Source: W0P28-013 sp963659365
GTDB taxonomy: Bacteria > Bacteroidota > Bacteroidia > Bacteroidales > Paludibacteraceae
Assembly (NCBI GenBank): GCA_963659365.1
Contig: CAVKTI010000005.1
Coordinates: 1-64,000 of the forward strand
DNA: 64,000 nt
Direction: 5' to 3'
This document shows, one piece after another, positions 54,624 through 61,705 of this stretch (positions within the stretch are counted from its first letter, which is position 1; each line of letters begins with the position of its first letter). The translations under genes were made by a program, and so were the position numbers. Under the pieces are notes generated by a model that was given only the letters and a program-made list of their open reading frames with translations, made no database searches and was not told where the DNA came from.

Positions 54624-57575
54624 TTAGAAGCCACCTTTGAACAGCCGCGAGGTGTTGAGTTTGGTTACTTTGCCCCATTTCGACTGAATGGCTTTCAGGT
54701 CGATGGTTTTGGGGTCGCCAGTGATGACCACCACAATCGGTTTGCCTTTGATGAATTTGTCGTAGAATGCGCTGATTTGCTCGAATTGCAAGCCATCGAT
54801 TTTCGGCATATTCACTTTGGCGGGGTCGTCGGTGTAGCCCAGTTTCTGCCAATGGTCGAACAAAAGGCTCTTCGAGCGGAACGACGGTTTGGTGGTGAGC
54901 GACGACTGGCGCAAGTAGGTTTTGATGTTTTCCAAACGCTCGGGATAGAGCGGCATATTGGTGAGCAGGTCGAGATATACATCGATGGCATCGGCCACCT
55001 TGTCGCCCTGCGTGCCAACATAACCTATCAGGTAACTCTTTTTGCCTTGACGCTCGGGCGTGGCCATGTAGCCATAGGCGGTGTAGGCCATCGAGCGTTT
55101 TTCGCGAATTTCGTTCATCACAAGTCCGCTGAATCCGCCGCTGAAATACTGGTTGAACGCCTCGTAATCGACATCGTCGGCTATGTCGTAGGGCTGTCCA
55201 TCGACATAGAAATAGACTTTGGCCTGTTGCATATCGGCATTGGGCAAGAAGAAAATCGTCTGTTTGTCGTATTCGGCGCGGTCGCGTATCACGGGCGATT
55301 CGCTCTTGGTCAAGCCCTCTTTGAGCGGCAGATTGCTTTTGAAAATCTCGGCTGCTTCGGCGGCTGGCGTTTTGCCCACAAAGTGAATTTCGAGTTCGTA
55401 GTTTGTAGCGTCGATAATGCTCTTCGTAAGATCGCCGATGGTTATCAGGTAGTTGACCGACACTTCGCCGTCGTCGGTAACCGACACTTTGTACATATCT
55501 TCCACATCGATACGGTCGATGTAGTGCGATTTGTCTTTGTAGAGCACATATTCCATCAATGCCGACGACACAACGCTCGGTCTTTTCTTTTCGGTGTAGC
55601 GGCTGCTGATTACGCCACCGATAACGCTTTCGAGTTGCTTGTTGTCGAGTTTTGGGAAGAGCGTTTGGCGCGCCATCAGTTTGCAGATTTCCGCCAGATT
55701 TTTCTCGTCGCCCTTCAGCACAATGTAGAAGTAACTGTCGTTTACGCCGTAGGTGCACGAAGCGCCGAGTTCGCTGAACTGGCGGCGCAGGCTCTGCGCG
55801 TCGGTGTTTGGCATCACGCCAGCGGTGTTCATCAGTTCGGTAGCGTAGGCGAGTTTCGGCATTTTGTCGGTGCCGACACCATATTTAAGCGTCAGCGAGA
55901 ACACATCGTTCTCCTTGTTGTTGGTGCAGAAGAGCGTAACATCGTCGTAGAGTTTCGTTTTGGTTACATCGGCAAAGTTGTTGTACTCCTCTTTCACCTC
56001 GCCGATAGGCATGTCTTTGATTTTTTTGTCGTAAGCCGTTACATTCTCTTTGGGCGGGTCGAGCGGTTTGATGTTCGGCTTTTTCAGTTTGTTCTTTTTA
56101 GGCGTACCCTCTTCGATAGCGATGGTGATGTGGTTGCCCGACAAGTATTTTTGGGCGCAGCGTTGCACATCGTCGCGTGTGATGGCGTTGATGCGGTCGG
56201 CCAGCGTAAAGTAACTTTCGACAGACTCGTTGTAGGCAAAAGCGTAGGTGAGCATATTCACTTTGTTGTCCGACTCTTCGAACATCAGCGTGGTTTGCTG
56301 CAACATCTGCTCTTTCACCGATTTGAAGAGCCAATCTTCGAACTGACCGTTTTTCAGTTTGTCCACCTCTTTCATCATCATCTTTTCGGTGGCAGCGTTC
56401 GATTCGTAGCGGTTTTGTGCCACATCGAAATAGGGAATGCCGATGAGCATCACACGGCCAAGGTCGCGGCGCGAGTCGTTTTCGGCATAAGCCGCCATAA
56501 TGTCGCCGTCGAGCATCAGTTTGTCGAACAAGCCAGTGTTGTGGTTGTTGTTGAGCAGCGACAGAGTAAAATCGATGAGAAGTTCGTCTTTATCGCCTTT
56601 TTTCACGCCATTGTAGCCCCAAACGATTTCGGGATAGTAGCCGAGTTTTTTCGAAATTTTCGGATTGTCCGAAAAGTCAGTGGCGGTGTATTGTCCACGC
56701 TCGGGCAGCGGTTGTGCCTGCAAGCGACCGAAGTATTTTTCGATCAGCGGCTTCACCGTTTCGGTATCGAAATTACCGACCAGCAGCAAGCACATATTGT
56801 TCGGCACATACCAAGTGTGGAAAAAGTCGATGAGCGGCGTGAGGCTCGGGTTTTTCAGATGTTCGGCCTTGCCAATGACATTGCGCTCGTAGGGGTGTCC
56901 TTTGTAGAGGTTTTCCATCATGAAGTCGCTGACATGGGTGTCGTTGTAGTCCTGATACATGTTGTACTCTTCGAACACATTTTCCAATTCGGCTTGGAAC
57001 GAGCGGAAAATCGGGTTGCGCAGGCGTTCCGAATTGATTTCGAGCCATTTTTCCATCTGGAAAGCGGGGAAGTTGTTGAAATAGGCGGTCAGGTCGTAAC
57101 TGGTGAAGGCGTTCAAGCCTTCGCCGCCCATGCCTTCGATAAGGTTCGAAAAGTCGTCGGTGGCACCATATTGCGCTGCCTGCATCGACACCTCGTTGAT
57201 TTTTTTGGTGAGTTCGTCACATTTTTTCTCATCTTTCATCGGCACAGCAGCCAACTCGTCGTAGAGTCGGATAATCTCTTCGTAGAGCGGTTTTTCTTTC
57301 TCCCAATCGAGTGCGCCAATCTGGTCGGTGCCTTTGAACAGCATGTGTTCGAGGTAGTGCGCCAAACCAGTGTACTCTTTCGGTTCGTCGATAGCGCCAG
57401 CGCGGCAAACCACGCGTCCGTGCACATCGGGCTGGTTGTGATCTTCCCACAGATAGACGGTCAAGCCATTGGCAAGCGTGTACTGCGTGAAACCTTTGCT
57501 CGGTTCTTGCTGCGCAAATGCTGCTGCGCAAAAGAGGGCCGCCATGGCCACGAGCGTCAAAAATCTCTTTTTCAT
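54624..57575 (-). CDS. Exported M16-family zinc metallopeptidase (insulinase-like)
   Basis: The 983-residue protein has a signal peptide (MKKRFLTLVAMAALFCAAAFA). The active half has the inverted zinc motif HxxEH as HYLEH (His73, Glu76, His77) in GLAHYLEHMLFKGT, with the distal Glu ligand near ENVFEEY. The C-terminal half repeats the fold without the HxxEH motif and ends MNEIREKRSMAYT..., as usual for two-domain M16 peptidases. These enzymes degrade peptides or unfolded proteins; the substrate here is unknown. It lies 39 bp after a small XRE gene, so it may share that operon. Confidence 0.93.
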   Translation of the reverse strand: MKKRFLTLVAMAALFCAAAFAQQEPSKGFTQYTLANGLTVYLWEDHNQPDVHGRVVCRAGAIDEPKEYTGLAHYLEHMLFKGTDQIGALDWEKEKPLYEEIIRLYDELAAVPMKDEKKCDELTKKINEVSMQAAQYGATDDFSNLIEGMGGEGLNAFTSYDLTAYFNNFPAFQMEKWLEINSERLRNPIFRSFQAELENVFEEYNMYQDYNDTHVSDFMMENLYKGHPYERNVIGKAEHLKNPSLTPLIDFFHTWYVPNNMCLLLVGNFDTETVKPLIEKYFGRLQAQPLPERGQYTATDFSDNPKISKKLGYYPEIVWGYNGVKKGDKDELLIDFTLSLLNNNHNTGLFDKLMLDGDIMAAYAENDSRRDLGRVMLIGIPYFDVAQNRYESNAATEKMMMKEVDKLKNGQFEDWLFKSVKEQMLQQTTLMFEESDNKVNMLTYAFAYNESVESYFTLADRINAITRDDVQRCAQKYLSGNHITIAIEEGTPKKNKLKKPNIKPLDPPKENVTAYDKKIKDMPIGEVKEEYNNFADVTKTKLYDDVTLFCTNNKENDVFSLTLKYGVGTDKMPKLAYATELMNTAGVMPNTDAQSLRRQFSELGASCTYGVNDSYFYIVLKGDEKNLAEICKLMARQTLFPKLDNKQLESVIGGVISSRYTEKKRPSVVSSALMEYVLYKDKSHYIDRIDVEDMYKVSVTDDGEVSVNYLITIGDLTKSIIDATNYELEIHFVGKTPAAEAAEIFKSNLPLKEGLTKSESPVIRDRAEYDKQTIFFLPNADMQQAKVYFYVDGQPYDIADDVDYEAFNQYFSGGFSGLVMNEIREKRSMAYTAYGYMATPERQGKKSYLIGYVGTQGDKVADAIDVYLDLLTNMPLYPERLENIKTYLRQSSLTTKPSFRSKSLLFDHWQKLGYTDDPAKVNMPKIDGLQFEQISAFYDKFIKGKPIVVVITGDPKTIDLKAIQSKWGKVTKLNTSRLFKGGF

Positions 57576-57614
57576 AGGATAAAAATTTTGTTTTTATTGA
57601 TTTTCAAACGATTG

Positions 57615-57830
57615 TTATTCGGCATCGCTGTCGGCAAACTCCAAAATATCGCCCGGCTGGCAGTTGAGCGCGCGGCACACAGCGTCGAGCGTGCTGAAAC
57701 GGATTGCTTTGGCTTTGCCAGTTTTCAGTATCGACAGGTTGGCGGGCGTAACATCGACCCACTCCGACAGTTCGTTGAGCGACATTTTGCGTTTCGCCAT
57801 CATCACATCTAAATTCACAATTATCGGCAT
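57615..57830 (-). CDS. Small XRE-family (YozG-like) transcriptional regulator
   Basis: The 71-residue protein is almost all helix-turn-helix: NLDVMMAKRKMSLNELSEWV, then VTPANLSILKTGKAKAIRFSTLDAVCRALNCQPGDILEF. This type of short Cro/CI-like protein is usually encoded next to a DUF2975 membrane protein, as here with a 15-bp gap. It probably regulates its own operon. Confidence 0.9.
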   Translation of the reverse strand: MPIIVNLDVMMAKRKMSLNELSEWVDVTPANLSILKTGKAKAIRFSTLDAVCRALNCQPGDILEFADSDAE

Positions 57831-57845
57831 AGTTCTCTCTCCGTT

Positions 57846-58508
57846 TTAGATGGTCAAATCTTGCTCGCGTTTCATCTTGGTGGCCAAACGCAGCACCTCG
57901 TTCATCACCAAAATGACAAAGCCGATGATGATATAGTCCCAATCGATCACTTTGGCGTACGAAAAGTCGTAATCGGCCAACGACACCGCCAATTTGGCCA
58001 AATAGACATTCAAGGCCGACCAGAGCGTGTTCATTGCGCCAAGCACCAAAAATCCGATACCGATAATGTTGATGCGGTGGATATTGCGGTCGTCGAAAAA
58101 GTGCCCGCGGCGGAACGAGAGTATGATTTTGGCAAGCAGCACCATCAGATAGACAAACACGCCGATGACCACAAAATTCAGCACTGTGCCAAACACCTCA
58201 ATCGACTTTTCGAGCGTGGTTTTGGGCAGTTCGCCCTGCGGATAGAACACCGACACCGACACACTCGACGGCACCATAGCCACTGGCGCGCCGTCCTTCA
58301 AGTTGGTGTGCGTAGGCACAACCTGCGTCGTCTTTTGCTGCACATCGAGCGTGGTGAAAACATTGCTCTCCAAGCCCGACTCCAAGGCGTAATCGCTGAT
58401 GCTGTAGCCCAAGTTGAAGCCCTGCAAAAACGACTGCACCGTCTCCTGAAAAATGCCGACAAAAAGGCTTATCAGCAATAGGGAACACAAAATTCGCACG
58501 CGTTTCAT
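57846..58508 (-). CDS. DUF2975 membrane protein
   Basis: The 220-residue protein has an N-terminal helix (MKRVRILCSLLLISLFVGIF), an extracytoplasmic stretch of about 100 residues, and three more hydrophobic helices in the C-terminal half (GTVLNFVVIGVFVYLMVLLAK, INIIGIGFLVLGAMNTLWSA, IIIGFVILVMNEVLRLA). The C-terminal pattern fits DUF2975, whose genes typically accompany a YozG-like regulator. The ATG at 58508 begins the first helix; upstream ATGs at 58562 and 58544 add a non-hydrophobic stretch. Role unknown. Confidence 0.85.
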   Translation of the reverse strand: MKRVRILCSLLLISLFVGIFQETVQSFLQGFNLGYSISDYALESGLESNVFTTLDVQQKTTQVVPTHTNLKDGAPVAMVPSSVSVSVFYPQGELPKTTLEKSIEVFGTVLNFVVIGVFVYLMVLLAKIILSFRRGHFFDDRNIHRINIIGIGFLVLGAMNTLWSALNVYLAKLAVSLADYDFSYAKVIDWDYIIIGFVILVMNEVLRLATKMKREQDLTI

Positions 58509-58643
58509 CTTCGTCAATCTATTTTTCGGTGCAAAGTAAGCCATAATTTTTGAAACTGCCAAATCTTTTTATTGTTTTTCGATATTTTTTTATTGTTTTT
58601 GTATTTTTAGTGAAAAAATGGCGCATTTTCCGACTTTTTGCGC

Positions 58644-58651
58644 TACCTTTG
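58644..58651 (+). promoter_or_regulatory. -7 promoter element of the acetyltransferase gene
   Basis: TACCTTTG lies 21 bp before the ATG, leaving a short leader. The spacer before it is very AT-rich, but a clear -33 TTTG is not present. Confidence 0.55.
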
Positions 58652-58672
58652 TGGGCTAAAAATCAGAAAAAA

Positions 58673-59224
58673 ATGACCGAAAAAGAGAAAATGCTCGCTG
58701 GGCAAGTTTACGATGCCTGCGACGAAGAGTTGCTCCGCGAAATCAGAGCGTGCAAAGATGTTTTGTGGCGATTCAACAACACGCCGCCCAACCAGACCGC
58801 CGAACTGCAACAGATTTTACGGCAACTGCTCGGCACTTTTCACGACGACTGCACCATACTGCAACCGTTCCTATGCGACTACGGCAGCAACATACATTTG
58901 GGGCATCGCGTGTTCATCAATTTCCGCTTCACCGTGCTCGACGAAATCGATGTGCGCATTGGCGACGACGCATTTATCGGGCCCAATGTGAGCATCTACA
59001 CCGCTTGCCACAGCACCAACCCCATCGAGCGCAACACGCGCCAAGAGTGGGCAAAACCCGTAACCATCGGGCGCAACTGCTGGATTGGCGGCTCCACCAC
59101 CATCTTGCCGGGCGTTACCATCGGCAATAATTGCACCATCGGCGCAGGCTCGGTCGTCGTCCACGACATTCCCGACAACAGCATCGCCGTCGGAAACCCA
59201 TGCAGAGTGGTTAAAAGGGTGTGA
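58673..59224 (+). CDS. Maltose/galactoside O-acetyltransferase (hexapeptide repeat)
   Basis: The 183-residue protein matches the Maa/LacA/NodL group that moves acetyl from acetyl-CoA to a sugar. The N-terminus is typical (MTEKEKMLAGQVYDACDEELL). Hexapeptide repeats form a left-handed beta-helix (IHLGHRVFINFRFTVLDE, IGDDAFIGPNVSIYT, IGRNCWIGGSTTILPGVTIG). The active-site region has CHSTNPIERN, and the C-terminus is the usual VVVHDIPDNSIAVGNPCRVV. Length is normal. The frame is open upstream to 58550 but crosses the promoter. The exact sugar cannot be read from sequence. Confidence 0.94.
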   Translation: MTEKEKMLAGQVYDACDEELLREIRACKDVLWRFNNTPPNQTAELQQILRQLLGTFHDDCTILQPFLCDYGSNIHLGHRVFINFRFTVLDEIDVRIGDDAFIGPNVSIYTACHSTNPIERNTRQEWAKPVTIGRNCWIGGSTTILPGVTIGNNCTIGAGSVVVHDIPDNSIAVGNPCRVVKRV

Positions 59225-59341
59225 AAGTTTTTGTTAGTAGCAAGTAGCAAGAAGCAAGTAGCAAGAAAAGATTTTAAGAACATAGAGCATAGATTGTAGA
59301 GCCGCCACACTGTGACGGCTCTACTGTTTTACGGAATTCAA

Positions 59342-59448
59342 CCCTACCCCTGCTTCGCAGGTACTCCCCTTGAAAAGGGGAGATGTAAAGAACCAACTTG
59401 GGCGCGTGCCTGTCCCCTTTGTAAGGGGACGAGTGAAGCGGAGGGGTT
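59342..59448. repeat. 110-bp interspersed repeat, copy C
   Basis: It starts CCCTACCCCTGCTTCGC and ends GTGAAGCGGAGGGGTT, in the same orientation as copies A and B but with several changes in the middle. Confidence 0.85.
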
Positions 59449-59496
59449 AATGCCAATGTAGAATTAAGAATTTTGAATTAAGAATTAAGAATTAAG

Positions 59497-59637
59497 GGGC
59501 AGCAAAGCCGCGATTTCAAATTTCAAGTTTCACTTGATTTTTGCTCCGCTCGGCATAGTTCAAACAAGTTTGACTCTGCGCTTGCTTGTCGCAAAAATTC
59601 AGAATTTCAAATTGTAGGGACGCACCGAGTGCGTCCG
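59497..59637. repeat. 140-bp interspersed repeat, reverse orientation
   Basis: This is the reverse complement of 51334-51473 with scattered substitutions. It ends with the GTAGGGAC-type palindrome (59614-59637). Confidence 0.8.
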
Positions 59638-59778
59638 ATGATTTGATACATTCTATGCTCTATGTTCTATATTCTCAAAATCTTTTCTTGCTACTTGCTT
59701 CTTACTACTTGCTACTTTTAATACAGCAAAAGCGCCACTGTTGTGACGCTTCTACCGTTTAATGTTGTTTGTGTCCGA

Positions 59779-60270
59779 TTACTTCTGGTTGAACAGGTAG
59801 CGAACACCAATGGTAATGCCTCCATAGAGTCCGTAGCCATAGAAGGCTGCACCACCATCGTAGAAGAATGCGCCAACATTCGGGCGATAATCAACCGAGA
59901 GTTCGAGCGGGAACCAAAAATCGTAGGCCACACCGCAGTGTCCAACTACACCAGCGTAGCCAGCCCCCGATTCATAGGCCCACCAGTAACCAGCACCAGC
60001 ACCAACGCCAAGTGCCCAGTTCCACTCGCCCTTGTTGTCCCAAGGAATTTTGGTGTTGAATGGGTTGATCCAGTCGTAAGTGCAGGTAGCACCAATACCA
60101 GCGAATGCAGGGAGATTGACCGCCAAGTCAATCATGTTTGCCTCGCCCAAATTGTGCTGATACGACACATCGAAACCATAACCGATGTTAGCACCAATAG
60201 CGCGCGGTTGCGCGTTCGCAGCCACCACCGCCAGCGCGGCAACAGCCAGAGTAAAGAATAACTTTTTCAT
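59779..60270 (-). CDS. Small outer-membrane beta-barrel protein
   Basis: The 163-residue protein has a signal peptide (MKKLFFTLAVAALAVVAANA). The mature part has Gly/aromatic-rich alternating strands that suggest an eight-stranded barrel (GANIGYGFDVSYQHNL, WALGVGAGAGYWWAY, LELSVDYRP, GGITIGVRYLF). I do not recognise a named family. ATGs at 60270 and 60273 are adjacent. It is divergent from a TRL-like lipoprotein gene. The two share a 28-bp sequence in their 5' leaders, arranged as an inverted repeat, so they may be regulated together. Confidence 0.8.
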   Translation of the reverse strand: MKKLFFTLAVAALAVVAANAQPRAIGANIGYGFDVSYQHNLGEANMIDLAVNLPAFAGIGATCTYDWINPFNTKIPWDNKGEWNWALGVGAGAGYWWAYESGAGYAGVVGHCGVAYDFWFPLELSVDYRPNVGAFFYDGGAAFYGYGLYGGITIGVRYLFNQK

Positions 60271-60300
60271 CATTGTTTGTATGTTTTAAGTGTGTGAAAT

Positions 60301-60592
60301 AAACCAACGATTAATTGCTACACTTTTTGCCGCTGAAAATTGGGGCGTGCTGTTGCTACGCCATTTCGCCTACAAAATTTGATTTTTGGAGTATCGATTT
60401 GTCAAAATTCAAATTTGTGCCAACCCGAAAATTGACATTAAACGCTTGATTTTCATATAAAAACCAAGCGTTTGCACCTGTTGATAAAAATTTTGTATTT
60501 TTTTACAAAAAAAGATTTTGTTTTTCAAAATTATTGTGTATTTTTGTAGCGTAATCGACACACTAAAAAGTGTAGCAATTAATCGTTGGTTT
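60301..60592. repeat. 28-bp perfect inverted repeat flanking a promoter region
   Basis: The left arm (60301-60328, starting AAACCAACGATTAATTGC) and the right arm (60565-60592, starting AAAAAGTGTAGCAATTAATC) are exact reverse complements. The 236 bp between them contain a clear promoter pointing right. This arrangement is like invertible promoters (invertons) known in Bacteroidales, though no invertase gene is seen in the window. Confidence 0.85.
60517..60546 (+). promoter_or_regulatory. Promoter inside the inverted repeat, pointing to the TRL-like gene
   Basis: The -33 element TTTG (60517-60520) and the -7 element TATTTTTG (60539-60546) are 18 bp apart. The predicted start is near 60553, between the promoter and the right repeat arm, so the arm would be in the 5' leader. 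A minus-strand TAATTTTG also exists at 60526-60533. Confidence 0.65.
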
Positions 60593-60634
60593 TATCAATT
60601 CACTAATTTAATAACCACTTAAAAACAAAACGAC

Positions 60635-60949
60635 ATGAAAAAAGCAATTCTTTCTGTAGCATGTGCCGTGGTATTGGCCATGGGTTTGACAAGTTGTGCC
60701 GCTGTCAGCACCGTTGGAAGCATCTATACCAGCACAACGGCTCCGGTTGCCATATCGAGCAACCAAATGGGAACTAAAGTTGGCGAAGCCCGCATTCTCA
60801 ACATTCTTGGTGTTGTGGCACTTGGCGACGGCGGCATACAGGCTGCAGCCAAAAAGGCTGGTATTACACACATCAGCCATGTCGATGTCAAGACCTTCAG
60901 CATCTTGGGCGTTTACACCACGGTGGACTACGTCGTTTACGGTAACTAA
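60635..60949 (+). CDS. TRL-like family lipoprotein
   Basis: The 104-residue protein has a lipoprotein signal with lipobox LTSC (Cys21). The mature part matches the TRL-like pattern: TTAPVAISSNQMGTKVGEA, then ILGVVALGDGGIQAAAKKAGI and HVDVKTFSILGVYTTVDYVV. TRL-like proteins are small envelope lipoproteins of unknown role, often near tRNA genes in other genomes. Here the closest tRNA is far away. A clear promoter lies upstream, inside the 28-bp inverted repeat. Confidence 0.9.
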   Translation: MKKAILSVACAVVLAMGLTSCAAVSTVGSIYTSTTAPVAISSNQMGTKVGEARILNILGVVALGDGGIQAAAKKAGITHISHVDVKTFSILGVYTTVDYVVYGN

Positions 60950-61029
60950 TTGACAATCGTCGAAAAAAAACGAGGAAATGTTGCTACTCGACGAGCCTCG
61001 AGTTGCGGCGTCCCTTCTCTTTCTGTGCT

Positions 61030-61551
61030 ATGAAACGATATATTTTTGCAATAGTTTTTCCGCTCTTTGCGCTGTCGGCACTGGCAGCGAAAACGGAAGA
61101 GTTGTATATGCTGTATAACCGAAGCGACGGCAGCAAGTTGTACTATATCCGCGAGCAACCGATGACGGCCACCAATGGCAGCAAAGGGCAACTGACCTAC
61201 GACATCACCTATATCGATTCGGACACGCTATCCACATGGCGGCTTTCGGTTACGGTGCCCACGCGTTTGAGAATCGACTCTATCGGCTTTCGGCGCGGCA
61301 CGATGGAACAGATAGTACCCATCACTTTGCTCTACCGCGAGCCTGCCAAGAAAGATTGGGAGCATCGCATCGAAGCTGCTCTGCCTTACTCGGTAACTCA
61401 AACGCTGTTTGCGCCCAATCCAGCCTTGCAGATTGTGGTGTATCATGCCGATGGGCGTTGCACATTTGCCCGTTTACCGCAAAAAGATTGGGTGAACCTC
61501 TGCACGCAGATGCGCGATGTGTTTTGGGTTATCGAAAACGATCGGCGGTGA
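61030..61551 (+). CDS. Exported hypothetical protein
   Basis: The 173-residue protein has a signal peptide (MKRYIFAIVFPLFALSALAAK). The rest is beta-rich with alternating polar strands (KLYYIREQP, LTYDITYIDSDTLSTWRLSV, LQIVVYHADGRCTFARL). No lipobox or known motif is seen. The in-frame ATG at 61003 precedes the signal peptide and is less likely. It follows the TRL-like gene by 80 bp with no clear promoter between, so they may be co-transcribed. Confidence 0.72.
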   Translation: MKRYIFAIVFPLFALSALAAKTEELYMLYNRSDGSKLYYIREQPMTATNGSKGQLTYDITYIDSDTLSTWRLSVTVPTRLRIDSIGFRRGTMEQIVPITLLYREPAKKDWEHRIEAALPYSVTQTLFAPNPALQIVVYHADGRCTFARLPQKDWVNLCTQMRDVFWVIENDRR

Positions 61552-61555
61552 TTTA

Positions 61556-61575
61556 GGGCGAATGATGATTCGCCC
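61556..61575. repeat. GTAGGGAC-type palindrome, GGGCGAAT variant
   Basis: GGGCGAAT-GATG-ATTCGCCC is a perfect 8-bp hairpin after the exported protein gene. It resembles the GTAGGGAC family and may also work as a weak terminator. A second palindrome, TTTCCCCC/GGGGGAAA, is at about 61622-61640. Confidence 0.6.
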
Positions 61576-61705
61576 ATACTTATCGCTCGATTTGAACTTC
61601 TTTTCGTCGCCCCCTTTCCCGTTTCCCCCGAAGGGGGAAAGCCACATGCCAAACAACGCCTCCGAAATTTCGGGGGCGTTGTTGTGGTGTGCGTAGCCAA
61701 CGGCC

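Larger units (their letters stand above)
59237..59715. repeat. Inverted repeat flanking a repeat-filled spacer
   Basis: Arms at 59237-59292 and 59653-59715 are near-identical inverted copies (GTAGCAAGTAG(C/T)AAGAAGC... to CATAGAGCATAG), with a 7-nt insertion in the right arm. Between them lie the 110-bp repeat copy C and an inverted 140-bp repeat. A 14-bp hairpin (GTAGAGCCGCCACA...) is at 59296-59324. No gene is present in the spacer. Confidence 0.7.

Noticed and set aside
54510..57812. A 1100-codon plus-strand frame opposite the M16 peptidase
   Set aside because: It is a shadow of the M16 gene, which has a signal peptide and a full HxxEH motif on the other strand.
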